From Stomoxys calcitrans (taxonomy: Eukaryota; Arthropoda; Insecta; Diptera; Muscidae): 64,000 bases of DNA. A program made the translations under genes and the position numbers. The stretch is taken from positions 121,744,458 through 121,808,457 of the forward strand of contig NC_081552.1 of NCBI RefSeq assembly GCF_963082655.1, read 5' to 3'. This document shows positions 32,432-43,160 of this stretch, one piece after another. A model generated the notes under the pieces. It worked only from the letters and a program-made list of their open reading frames with translations, was not told the origin of the DNA and made no database searches. Position 1 is the first letter of the stretch, and every line of letters begins with the position of its first letter.

Positions 32432-33221
32432 TTTTTTTTTACCCACCACCATAGGATGGGGAAAATACTAATCTAGTCATTCCGTTTGCAACACCTCGAA
32501 ATATTGATCTAGGACTCCATCAAGTAAATATATTCTTGATCGTCTCGACATTCTGTGCCGAACTAGCCATGTCCATCCGTCTGTCGAAATAACGATATCG
32601 GTCGAATGCGTAGAGTTAACCGCTCGAAATTTTGCACAGATGCTTAATATTGATGTAGGTCGTTGGGGATTGACAATGGGTCATATCGGTTCAGATTTGG
32701 ATATAGATCCCATATAAACCGATTTCCCGATTTGGTTTCTTGAGCCCCTGGAAGTCCCAATTTTTGTCCGATTTGGCTGAAATTGTGCACATGGTGGTCT
32801 GTTATGATTTCCAACAACTGTTCCAAGTACGGTCTATAACCTGATATAGCTCCCATATAAACCGATCTCCCGATTTGACTTCTTCAGCCCCTGGAAGCCA
32901 CAGTTTTCATCTGATTTGCTAAAATTTTGCGCACATTGTTCTGCTATGACTTCCAACAACTATACCAAGTACGGTTCTAATCGGTCTATAACCTGATATA
33001 GCTCCCATATAAACCGATCTCCCGATTTGACTTCTTGAGCCCTTACAAGCTGCGATTTTTATCCGATTTGGCTAAAATTTTGCGTATATGTTCTGTTATA
33101 ACTCTCAACAAATGTGCCAAGTACGGTCCAAATCGGGTTATAGCCAGATATAGCTCGCATATTTTAGCAGAATCCATGGTGGTGGGTTCCCAAGATTCGG
33201 CTCGGCACGCTTTTGCTTGTT
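32432..33221 (+). repeat. Mini-me-like repeat M9
   Basis: Starts TTTTTTACCCACCACCATAG, core AAGTAAATATATTCTTGATC with a short GTCCATCCGTCTGTCG run, units with CTGATATAGCTCCCATATAA, and ends CCATGGTGGTGGGTTCCCAA and GGCACGCTTTTGCTTGTTT. A subfamily using 'ctcccatataaacc' in place of 'ctgccatataaacc'. Confidence 0.75.
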
Positions 33222-33402
33222 TAGATTTGATTTTCAAAAAACATTTTGTTTTTCAAAGAAATGTGTCTCTAAAATGGGAAAATTATTTTGACAAATTTTT
33301 AAAGGTGGAACTAATGTTTCAATTTGAAAATTTAGTTTATTTTATAAACATGTTATATTTATTTTTTTTTTTATTTAAAAAAGTTTGCTATTAAATTGAA
33401 AA
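33222..33402. other. Short AT-rich spacer
   Basis: No gene or recognised repeat; separates two mini-me-like members. Confidence 0.4.
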
Positions 33403-34395
33403 AAAATGATGGGGGTATACTAATTTCGTCATTCTGTTTGTAACTCTTCAAAATATTCGTCTCAGACCTCATAAAGTATATATATTCTTGATCGTTATGA
33501 CATTTTATGTTGATCTAGCCATGTCCGTCCGTCTTTCTGTCGAAAGCACGCTAATTTTTGAAGGAGTCAAGCTAGCCGCTTGACATTTTGCCCAAATACT
33601 TCTTATATGTATAGTTCGGTTGGGATTGTAAATGGGCCATATCGGTCCATGTTTTGATATAGCTGCCATATAAACCGATCTGGGATCTTGACTTCTTGAG
33701 CCACTACAGGGCGAAATTTTTATCCGATTTGGCTGAAATTTTTCATGAGGTGTTTTATTATGTTTTCCAAAAACTGTTGTAAGTATGGTTGAAATTGTTT
33801 CATAGCCCTATATAGCTATCATGTAAACCGATCTGGGGTCTTGACTTCATGACCCTCTAGAGGGCGCAAATTCCATCCGATTTCGTTGGAATTTTGCATG
33901 ACATGTTTCGTTATGACTTTCAACAACTGTGCAAAGTATGGTTTAAATTGGTCCATAACCTGACATAGCTGCCATATAAACCGATCTGGGATCTTAACTT
34001 CTTGAGCCTCTATAGGGTGAAATTTGGACAACGGCTTCTCCCATGACCTTCAACATACGTGTCAAATATGGTCTGAATCAGTCTATACCCTAATAAAGCT
34101 CCCCTATAAAACGATTTCCCTATTTTACTTTTTGAGCCCCTAAAGGGCGCAATTCTTATTCGATTTGGCTGAAATTTTACACAGTGACTTCTACTATGGT
34201 CTCCAACATTCATTCCATTATTGTCCGAATCGAACCATAACTTGATAAAGCTCCGATAGCATAGCAATAATTTTCTTTTATCCTTTCCTTTGTTTGCCTA
34301 AAAAGAGACACCGGGAAAAGAAGTCGACAAATGCGATCCATGGTGGAGGGTATATAAGATTCGGCCCGGCCGAACTTAACGCCTTTTACGTGTTT
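33403..34395 (+). repeat. Mini-me-like repeat M10
   Basis: Starts at GATGGGGGTATACTAATTTC, missing the very first bases of the family. Core ATAAAGTATATATATTCTTG and GTCCGTCCGTCTTTCTGTCG near 33473-33540. Ends ATGGTGGAGGGTATATAAGA, then GGCCCGGCCGAACTTAACGC. Confidence 0.75.
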
Positions 34396-35174
34396 TTTTT
34401 TAGTTTTTGTTTTTTGTTTTCAATAACATTTTTAAAAAATCCGTCCTTTTGAAACGGAGAAAAAAAGGGTATTCCGACAACTAAAAGGTAATTTTTCTAA
34501 TAGCCCAATGCTTCAGAATGCAAATATTAATTCCATATAGTATGTATGAAATAGGAATGTCGGGTGGCATAATGCTATTATTAAAGTCGCGATTGGATTT
34601 TATGTGTTGCCTTTAACATGCAATGCTCTAGAAGGATTTTTGGATTATTTAAACTATTAAATTTTTTTTGTAGCTATATGAAAATTCCAATTTTGAAACG
34701 TAGCTTTCCATTAAAGACTATTTCGCAATGCATTTATACACGATAAGACATTGTAAGACGTAGTTTTCGGTGACCGGTCATAAAGCCCACGGGACATAAC
34801 GCGAAAAATTTTTGGTTGTTATGACCTACCCTGATCAATCATAACGCCCAAAATTTGTTTGGGAATTGTGGCCGCCCAAATATCGGTCAGAACGCCCATT
34901 AAACTTTTTGATCTTTTTTTTAATAATAAACCAATTTTTAATATTTTTGTAAAAATTCACAACGCCTAATTTTTATTGGCCTTTCTGTCATCTTTGTTAT
35001 TGGGCGTTATGTCCGCCTGAAATGGAAATTTTCGAAATATCCAATGAATCTTTTAATTGATCTGATTAAAAAAATGATTGAAATTTCCGAAATATGCAAT
35101 TAATTCTTTAATTTGATAAAAAATTTATTGCAAATATTCAAATATTATATTAAAATTTTTGCGAAAAGCTCGCG
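34396..35174. other. Spacer with ACGCCC-rich inverted-repeat block
   Basis: CATAACGCCCA (34840-34850) and TGGGCGTTATG (35001-35011) are perfect inverted copies 150 bp apart, with further ACGCC words (34896, 34961) between and before them, suggesting a small decayed DNA element. 35035-35160 is the AT-rich palindromic repeat. No gene. Confidence 0.6.
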
Positions 35175-35205
35175 GAAATCGAGGGTGCGCCCTACCCTCG
35201 ATTTC
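35175..35205. other. Perfect hairpin, 12-bp stem
   Basis: GAAATCGAGGGT (35175-35186) pairs fully with ACCCTCGATTTC (35194-35205) around a GCGCCCT loop. No T-run follows, so a terminator is not implied. Function unknown. Confidence 0.85.
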
Positions 35206-35415
35206 GATGCAACATGATTTACATCTCTAAAACTCTTGGAACACGAGTTTGAGGTTTATGTTTCTGTTCACGATCACTGCTTTGAAACAGAACACCTCCG
35301 GGGGTTTTTCCAAACATGCAACGGAAAATATTGTTTCCCGAATTATAAAAGAAAGATTAGCGGGGCAGGTTAAGGACTGGCTACCGACATAGATTAACAG
35401 TAATTAATATATGAG
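35206..35415. other. Spacer, no gene seen
   Basis: No repeat shared with the rest of the window and no convincing open frame. It could be single-copy intergenic or intronic DNA. Confidence 0.4.
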
Positions 35416-35710
35416 GCCACCGTAGCGCAGAGGTTAGCATGTCCGCCTATAACGCTGAACGGCTAGGTTCGAATCCTGGCGAGACCATCAGAAAAAAATT
35501 CAGCGGTGGTTTTCCCCTCCTAATGCTAGCAACATTTGTGAGGTACTATGCCACGTAAAAACTTCTCTCGCAAGAGATGTCGCGCTATAAAAAGGAGGCC
35601 TTATCATTGAGCTTAATCTTGAATCGGACTGTTCTCATTGATATGTGAGAAGTTTGCCCCTGTTCCTTAGAGAAATTAAATGTTTTTGGGCAAAATTTGC
35701 ATTTGCAATG
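35416..35710 (+). mobile_element. tRNA-derived SINE, plus-strand copy
   Basis: A-box-like TAGCGCAGAGGTTAGCATG begins at 35424 and a B-box GGTTCGAATCC lies at 35466-35476. The body includes GGTTTTCCCCTCCTAATGCT and the 3' part TCTCATTGATATGTGAGAAG, the same as the minus-strand copy at 7329-7622. Transcription by RNA polymerase III is the expected mode for such elements. Confidence 0.85.
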
Positions 35711-36524
35711 AATATATTTTTATTACAATAACTTTATGGGAAAGTAACCCCAACAGAAAAACATTTATCTATATATATAAAAGAGTTGAGTGACTGACCT
35801 AAAGCTAGAATCATAAAATTTTGCACGAATGTTGGTCTTGGGCCATAGGCACGGGATTAGGCTGGATTTGGTGATATTCGTACGTTTAGATACTAAAAAG
35901 TTCCAAAAAGTACGAAATGGTACATATTTGCCCACCGCGAAAGGAAAGGGCTAGAATAATGTTCTTAGGATCAAATTACAGAGCGTCTCGAAAAACCAAG
36001 GCATAATGAAAAAATTTTGCAAAATCGTACAGGAAGTAGGAGAAATAGTACGTTTAGTACCACACTATTTGGTACTTTCTTGTAAATTGAACTACGGCCC
36101 TGAATTTTGGAACTTAGGTACACTTTGGCAACCATAATTGGGTGACTATAAGAGTTTTTGGAAGTATGAAATGGGTGAACTTTGTACAGGGCGGATGGAC
36201 AGAGGTAGAATTTTGACTTAAAAGAAATCTGGTGCAAAAGGGTAAGGGTGAAAAAAAAATGGAAAGATAGTACTTAGTTCCGCAATTGGTACCATTAAGT
36301 ACTTTCATTACGGACGTAGCTAAAGGTCTAAAATTTGGCATACAGGTACAATTAGGAAAAATATAATGGGCGACTATAATCTTTTTACAATTCGTACATA
36401 TTGGTACCATTTGGAACTTTCTGTGCAGATGGAGCAGGAGGACTGAAATTTGGGATGTAGGTAGAACTTAGAAATATATGAAGTCCGACTAAACGATTTT
36501 TTCACAATTCTAACATTAAGGTAA

Positions 36525-36928
36525 GCTATTACTGCAAGGAAGTAAGAAGGAGGTCAGTATAGCTATTGGTATCATAACGGGACACATAGAACTACGAGCT
36601 CACTTATATAAAATCAGTGCGGCAAGTGATAGCATGTGTACGGCATGTGGAGAAGATGATGAGACTTTGGAGCATTTCCTTTGTCATTGCTTACGCATCT
36701 AACAGATACAAGCACTTAGTTGGGGACACAATACCAGACTTGAACCAACTTAGAGTCGTGGCGTGGAAAACAATTAAGGATTTTGTAAGTAGTACGGAAT
36801 TCCTAACTTAGATTTTCGTGATTACTTTTTTGTATTTAGAGCGCACAGCAAGCCGATTACTGGCTTAGGTGTATGTCCATAGTGGCATGGGGCGAATTAA
36901 CACCCGCGCCCTCTTTTCAACCTAACCT
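36525..36928 (+). mobile_element. N1 LINE copy E, 3' end only
   Basis: Plus-strand copy of the N1 C-terminus: AGTGATAGCATGTGTACGGC (finger), AAAACAATTAAGGATTTTGT, TAGATTTTCG..., and the end CTCTTTTCAACCTAACCTAT. The HCCH finger frame is present (CTACGEDDETLEHFLCH) but broken after it. Short 5'-truncated insertion. Confidence 0.85.
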
Positions 36929-37231
36929 ATCATTTTGGTACCAAAATTGGTACTATTTGGTACTTTCTTTGTAGATGGAGCTAGAGGTCCGAAATTTGGA
37001 ATGTAGGTACAACTAAAAAATAGATAATGGATGACTAAACGATCCATTTAAAATTCGTACATTTTGGTACCAAAATTGGTATCATTTTGTACTTTCTGTT
37101 CAGACGGATCTTGAGGTCTGAATTTTTGCACATAAATGATCTATTCAAAATTCGTACATTTTAGTAACAACATTTTTACCATTTTATACTTTCTGTTCAG
37201 ATAAATCTTGAGGTCTGAAATTTGGCATGTA

Positions 37232-38130
37232 GGTACAAGATCGTACTATTCTCGCCATGTTCAAACGGGTGCGAACCTTTGCTGCAAGAAGGTAATGATC
37301 CGAATCTATATTCGCTCCACCGATCGATCGTACATCTAACACGCTGGATGAATGCTTTCCATCTATCACAACGTGATCAATTTGGTTTCTCGTATTTTGA
37401 TCGGGTGACAGCCATGTGGCTTTGTGAATATTTTTATGTTGAAATCTGGTGCTACTAACTACAACGTTTTTTTTCGCTGTAAAATCTATCAGCCTCAACC
37501 CATTACTGGACGCTATCTCGTGGAGGCTAAACTTTCCGACTGTTGGACCAAAAATGTCTTTCTTCCCTATTTTCGCATTAAAATCTCCCAGAACGATTTT
37601 AATATCATGGGCGGGGCAGCGGTCATATTCTGTCTCTAGACGCTCGCAGAAAATATCCTTGGTCTGCTCGTCCTTGTCTTCCGTCGGGGCATTGGCATAA
37701 ATAAGGCTGATGTTGACAAATTTGGCTTTTACGCGGATTGTGGCTAGCCACTCATCCACCGGAGTAAAGCTTGAGGCAAGGTGTTTCAGTCTCCGACTAA
37801 CCACAAATCCACAGCCTAATTCATGCCTTGTATTATGGCAGCTATAGTATAGTTCGTCACCGTTTGGTGTTGTAGTGACGCCATTCTCAGTCCATCGCAC
37901 TTCATGTAAGGCGGTTATATCTGCCTTGTACTTCTCCAATACATCCGCCAGCGCGTATACTGCACCTTTTCTATAAAGAGTGCGGACATTCCAGGTGCAG
38001 ATCCGCAGTTCATGGTCCTGTTCCGTTTGCTTGGGTCGTGGACGTTGGGGGTCCGTTTTTACCATTCCTTTGTTTCTCATAGTTTTCCGGGGCGGTTTAC
38101 CGGCCCAGTTCCCCAACCGCATGGGTTTTG
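37232..38130 (-). pseudogene. RTE-clade LINE, 5' part with endonuclease (copy X)
   Basis: One minus-strand frame (overall 38221-37184) contains a complete-looking RTE endonuclease: RICTWNVRTLYRKGAVYAL (N), ADITALHEVRW (E), IKIVLGDFNAKIGKKD (D/N), NQIDHVVIDGKHSSSV, and IGGANIDSDHYLLAAKVRTR (SDH). It stops right after the endonuclease, so RT is missing. The outer codons at both ends come from the flanking repeat. Such domains are often annotated as craniofacial development protein 2-like in insect genomes, but that is the LINE endonuclease. It lies inside the Helitron-like element. Confidence 0.85.
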
Positions 38131-38257
38131 TGACATCGCAATTATTACAAAACTTCATAATCTTATAAACTAAGTGCCTACCTAGGCTTTTGGAAGTCCT
38201 ACACCAAAAAATGGGTATCAAAAACAGGGGTAGCGGAGCGGAACACTTGGATGCTAG

Positions 38258-39019
38258 TCTAGAATATACATTATTAAACGGCCAAGGGTTTTATAAAGGC
38301 GATATTGTGGTACATATTACGGTAAAACGGCTAAAGCGGCGAATATATACGAAAATTAATTTTTTTGTAAGGAAAAGCTATAAAAATAATATATTAATTT
38401 TCAATAAAAGAAGAAAAAGCATGGACAAAACAAATAGTTGTTGCTTTTTTTCTAAAGCATTCATTATGGATGGGGAAGAATTAGTGGTGAGAGTAAGAGA
38501 AAAAAAATGGTGCAAGAGAAAGAGTATCACTATTTAAATGAAGATGTTTAGGGGTACATTCTTTACGACTTGAGCTAAAGCGCTCACAATTGGGACTCAT
38601 TTATACCTTGACAATATATATTGGGGGATTTAATGATTTTCCGATGTATTGTTATTCTTGATAATATTTGATACTTTCTTTACAGAAGGGGACAGATTTC
38701 TAAAATTTTATACGCAATTATTACAAAAATTCATAATCTTATAAACTGAGTAACTACCTAGGTTTTTGAAAGTCCTATCGCCGTGGAAATCTTCGGAATG
38801 GGGACACCTATCGTTGGACAAAAAAGTTTGTTGACTGAAGTAACAAGAAATTTAAATTTTATTGAATTGTTTTGCAAAAATGATAGGAAACGAATTTTTG
38901 CACAAATTGATAGTGAAAGCAAGATATAGAAAACCATTAGCGACGCATTATTAAAAATGTAAGCACCAGAAAGCACTTAGTGACTGTCACTATAATTAGA
39001 GACAGTATATATTCGTCCG
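38258..39019. repeat. Second Helitron-like repeat region, left part
   Basis: 38702-38780 repeats words of 38132-38200 (GCAATTATTACAAAA, ATAATCTTATAAACT, CTACCTAGG), so a related element is present. The right end may be at 40018-40022, after the Tc1 remnant. No gene. Confidence 0.4.
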
Positions 39020-39830
39020 TTAGCATGGAAATGATTCGTAGGGTGTTACACGACAATAATTTGTATGCACGAAGTCCAGGAAATTAACACTTGAAAAAAA
39101 ATATATATAGTACAAAAAGATTTCAGATACTAAAATCTCACATCAATAAGCCTATTGAAAAATGGACAAACAAACAAAATTGTTTAGTGAGGTGATTATC
39201 GGTCCTGAAAACATGTAAAACGGTCGTAGAAATAATAATATAATCTTCGATAGACCACTAAGGCGGTAAAACATGGGGGATCAAATGCAATGGATCAGAG
39301 ACGTTTTCCTTACTAAGGTGTTGGTCCTATATAAAGCATCGGAAATATTATAAATGCTACCAAATGCATTGAAATACTCCTAAATATTAAGCTTTCCATG
39401 AGCGCAGGTTCAAATGACTTTATCTTGTAAACTTCATCAAGATAATGACCCAAAGTATACCAGTCTTTTGGCAGTAAGGTGGTTTCAAGAAACTAATAAC
39501 GACCTAATGGAATGACTTGTGTAGTCGTCGGTGCTTAATGCAACAGTGTGGTGTAACTTCAAAAATGGACATGAAGATGCACAAAGCAAAACCGAATAAA
39601 AACTGTAAGCCTTAGTGTGTTATTCAAGGCGACTGACAAAAATCCGAAAGAAAAATTCAGTCGAACCAATTTGTGAAAAAGTTTAACGCATCAAAGGTTG
39701 CCCAATAAATTACTAATTTATAAAAACTAAGGTATTTTAAAAAATTTATGCAAAAAAAGCTAGATAAAATAAGATATCTAAATTTTTTGTAACGTTTTAG
39801 TTATCACTGCTATTATTTTGACCGCCCTTT
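39020..39830 (+). pseudogene. Tc1-like transposase remnant
   Basis: Fragments in different frames: MIRRVLHDNNLYARSP near 39050 (end of the DNA-binding part) and HQDNDPKYTSLLAVRWFQE near 39437 (around the second catalytic D of the DDE domain), then TNNDLMEW. The right border ACTGCTATTATTTTGACCGC (39807-39826) resembles Tc1-group terminal repeats. Left terminal repeat not found. Many stops; inactive. Confidence 0.7.
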
Positions 39831-39989
39831 ATTGAGAAGTAAACACATTTTTGGACTTTATTGCAAACACGTGAAACCTTTTACTTTTATTAAAGGTTAA
39901 AAAATAAGGGGTCATATAATACCTATAAGACTATGAAAAAATACAATATTAAGTAGCTTCACAAATTTTTTGTTTTGTGTATTGTAAAA

Positions 39990-40022
39990 GAGGGCATAGC
40001 GGAGCGTGCCTGTGTGAACTAG
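39990..40022 (+). other. Possible Helitron 3' terminus
   Basis: GGGCATAGCGGAGCGTGCCT can form a short GGGCA/TGCC(C) hairpin, followed about ten bases later by CTAG and then T, as in Helitron ends. The related end at 38228-38257 also carries GTAGCGGAGCGG before CTAG. Confidence 0.4.
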
Positions 40023-40079
40023 TATGTTATAACTAGATCGATACTAAAAAACGGTCCATATAATTTAATGTTTGAAGAT

Positions 40080-40689
40080 TATTTCATGCAAATGTTGTCT
40101 GTGGCTGCGCCTCAAATGATCCATCCGCTAAGTCCAATTTTCGCAAACTCTTTCCAACATTTCGGCAGGTATCTCACGAATAAATGCTTATCTTCCAATG
40201 CGTCAATTGAAGCGGGCTTGTTTGTATAGACATGGGCTTTAACATAGCTCCACAAAAAATAGTCTAAAGCCGTTAAATCGCACGATCTAGGCGGCCAATT
40301 GATCGGTCCCGAACTTGTAATAAAATGTTCACCAAACTCGCCTCTCAATAAGACCATGGTGTGGCATGTGGCACCGCCTGTTGAAACCACATATCAAGCT
40401 CTTGCATTTTGGGGAAAAAGTTGGATATCATCTCACGGTAGCGCTCACCATTCACAGTTACGTTACCAATAGCATCATCTTTGATGACACCAGCCCATAA
40501 ACCCAAACTGTAACTTTTTCTGGATGCATTGGTAGCTCTTGCAATGCTTCTGGCTGATCTTCACTCTAAAATCGAGAACTCTGCTTATTTACGTACCCAT
40601 TGAGCCAAAAATGAGCTTCGTCGTAAAAGCGCGCGATGATAATAAAATACAATAATTTGCAAGCGTTGTTCGTTTGTAAGACGAGTCAT
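40080..40689 (-). pseudogene. Mariner-type transposase, internally deleted
   Basis: On the minus strand a start MTRLTNEQRLQIIVFYYHRA (40689 on) is joined to the catalytic part: LAQWVRK-type text, QPEALQELPMHPEKVTVW, then GATCHTMVLL (QDGATCHT in relatives), NWPPRSCDLTALDYFLWSYV and a C-terminal HEIIFKH near 40080. The wording is typical of insect mariner/ITm transposases with WPPRSCDLTPLD. Most of the helix-turn-helix region is missing and several frameshifts occur. Terminal inverted repeats were not identified. Confidence 0.85.
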
Positions 40690-40794
40690 GGATAAATTAT
40701 AGACCAAGATGAAGATGTTTGACAGTGAAACAAAACACGAAAGTGGGTGAGCTGTTTAAACCAGTGTTGCCAAAAAGATAAAAGCTATAAATCA

Positions 40795-41050
40795 CTTTGC
40801 ATTTAAAATTGTTTAATCAATTAATTTTTTAATTGAAAATTTATTCAATTGCGATCGTAATTAAAAAAGTTCAGATTCAATTAAAAAATTATTGGATCAA
40901 TCAAGTTGTTAATTAAAAACGACAACAATTTCAATCACGATCGTAATTGAAAAATTTAAGTTTCAATTAAAAAAATAATAATTGATTCAATAAATTTTTT
41001 CATAAAAAAAAAATTAATTTTCAATTAAATTTTTAATTTAAAAAATTTTC
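40795..41050. repeat. AT-rich palindromic repeat upstream of exon
   Basis: Holds AATTGCGATCGTAATTAAAA and CAATCACGATCGTAATTGAA with intervening AATTGAAAATT words; same family as 29066-29320. It ends about 70 bp before the exon at 41122. Confidence 0.65.
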
Positions 41051-41121
41051 GTGATATTTTTTCTGTGTACTTTCTATTTATAAATAATACTAAAACTGCG
41101 TCTTTTATTGTATTCTTCAAG

Positions 41122-42933
41122 ATGTTAAAAAACACCAAATATACCGTAAGCTTGCCTCAAATGCGTGTTATTCCGCCAATTGCCTTTGAAAGTTCGACAG
41201 AAGTGGCTGAAAAGAACGATGTTATTGATAATATGCCCACAACACACACGGACACTAGTGGTTGGGATGGGGATGCGGACACAAGTAGTTGGAGTACTTA
41301 CGATACCAATGCACCAAAAACTCAGCGAAAGAAATTTAGATCATGTACTTCTCCACCGAAACAAACAGAAACCATCCAAAGTGGAAGCCTCGAACCACGT
41401 GACTTGTTGCAAACCCCACCAGAAAAGACAACTTTATATGCACCATCACCGGTTAAGTCGGCGTCAGCAAGAGACGTCTATAGTTTGCTTGAAAAAAAGT
41501 TATCGAATGTATGGAAGCCCTATGAAGCAGAGTCAATAGATTTTTGGGGAACAGATCAACCTAAACTGAAGCCTTTAACAACATTGGAAACAGAAAAAAA
41601 GACAAATAAGGGGAATGAAGAAAAGTCTTTAATTGATTTGCTTCGCGATGACGAAGTGATGACTAATGAAAAGAAAAACAAAAAAAATAATGATTCGAAG
41701 TCAGAATTGGTCTATAATGTTTCATTTGAACGCCACAGTGTTGAATGTCCTAATGAGAATGTTTTATTTGTTACGTTACGACAAATCTATCCCAATAAAG
41801 AAATTGGTGGATTGTGGGATCTCTTCGTCAAATGCAACGGGGACATAGATTGGGCTGTTGATATTTTGCTGAAAGAAGATGAACTTACAAGGCTTCGAGG
41901 CGACACAGAGTCAGACGAAAATATTCATTGTTCGGATACATTTACGTGTTCGTGTAACGTGGCGCCGCCCATGGATGTAGACAAAATGGAATATAAATTT
42001 TCTGAATTCACAACTTTAAAGGATTCCCAACATGCAATATCCAGCAATCGTCAAGAGCCCAATGACATTAAGCTACAAAATCGTTCGCAAAGGTCCAGAT
42101 TTGTTCGTCCCCATCAAATTTTTGACCCTAGTCTGCTGGAAGTTAAAGAAGACATAGAAAACCGTTTTGTTCTCGGGGATGACCACTATTCAGAACATCT
42201 GTTGAAAATTCGAAACTTTCGCAGTACTTTGGCTTCAGGGGCAGCCACATCATCCGGTTCCATCCCCTTTTACAGTGGAGGAAATGAAGAACTTCAAAAT
42301 ACTATGGCTATTAATGATGGAGACGAAGATGTCGATGACAATGATGAAGATGACGATATAGGCGATTGTGACAATATATCCGATGAAATGCTTGAAATGT
42401 CGTTGGGAGAGCATTTGGTACAACAACTGCTTGAAAATTTCCGCAATGAATCCTCATTTGAGGAACGAATTCCTTCGTCATTGCCATTGAATTTAAAGGT
42501 ATTTATGCCTCGATCCTTAGCTAAACAGCTATATATGTTATGGATGGAATCAGCTTATAATCATTTCGAAGAAGAACGGCAAAAGATGGTGCGCGAAGAC
42601 GAGGAATTTGCCCGACTCTTGAAGCATCCAAAATATGCCGAATACAAACAATCGCCAAGTAACCTAAGAGAAATGTTGAATATTGAGTGTGCTTGGAATC
42701 TTTACAAAAGGGAAAAAGAAGAAAGTGACCAAAAGAGGATGGATATAGAAAAGCTATCTCAACCGACTGATCTAGCAGCCCATTTGACACAAATGAAACT
42801 TTGCGAAACTTTCCCCGATATACCGCGTGAAACTCTGCTTGATATTCTAACGACTACTGATAATAACTATAATGAGACGGTGGCAATTTTAAATAGTACC
42901 ATAGCCGACAATACTCTTCAGGAAGATGATGGG
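41122..42933 (+). CDS. NEDD4-binding protein 2-like, exon with two CUE domains (partial gene)
   Basis: This exon gives 604 codons in one frame and joins 54437-54987 and 55053-55125 to make an 811-residue C-terminal product. Seen here: a CUE-like domain at about 209-250 (VTLRQIYPNKEIGGLWDLF, NGDIDWAVDILL), an acidic run (DGDEDVDDNDEDDD) near 400-415, a charged helical part (EEERQKMVREDEEFARLLKH), and a second CUE-like domain at about 554-594 (TQMKLCETFPDIPRETLLDI). CUE domains bind ubiquitin. The exon ends at GATGATGGG/GTAAGT, phase 0. Its left border follows TGTATTCTTCAAG, so ATG 41122 may be the start or simply the first codon after an acceptor. The P-loop kinase of N4BP2 was not found in the window. 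Confidence 0.85.
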
Positions 42934-43004
42934 GTAAGTTTTTTCCTATTCTATTATGTATGAACTTCTTTAGCTAGGCTTGCAAGCAAAATTTACCAAA
43001 AATT

Positions 43005-43160
43005 CCGGTATGGGATAACGATGAGTACCACACAGGCGGGAACTTTGAGCTTCGATCTGTGTAGTGTTCTTCGTTATCACGACGATCCTAGCTGGCAGCT
43101 ACCGTGCGCGTTCACAATTGCGGATAGTGGCCTTACATTACTACGGGAGTATAGCTATCC
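43005..43160 (+). repeat. SINE1 head fragment
   Basis: Begins CCGGTATGGGATAACGATGA and contains CCACACAGGCGGGAACTTTG. It stops at 43160 where a second, more complete SINE1 begins. Confidence 0.7.

Larger units (their letters stand above)
35768..38257 (+). mobile_element. Helitron-like non-autonomous element with nested LINE pieces
   Basis: The proposed left end is TCTATATATATAAAAGAGTT after an A (35768), and the right end CACTTGGATGCTAG before a T (38254-38257). This fits the Helitron rule of 5' TC, 3' CTRR and insertion between A and T. Between are imperfect repeats built on words like TACATTTTGGTACCAAAATT and GGTCTGAAATTTGGCATGTA. An N1 3' end (36525-36928) and an RTE endonuclease part (37232-38130) are nested inside. 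No Rep/helicase gene. The ends are by pattern only. Confidence 0.45.

Noticed and set aside
35424..35476. Functional tRNA gene
   Set aside because: The A and B boxes belong to a SINE: about 220 bp of conserved body follows and the same unit occurs at 7329-7622; the arms do not fold into a complete tRNA.
37184..38221. A 345-codon frame resembling a craniofacial development protein
   Set aside because: The similarity is to the endonuclease of RTE-type LINEs (CTWNVRTLYR, GDFNA, SDHYL), often mislabelled in insect genomes; the outer residues come from flanking repeat.
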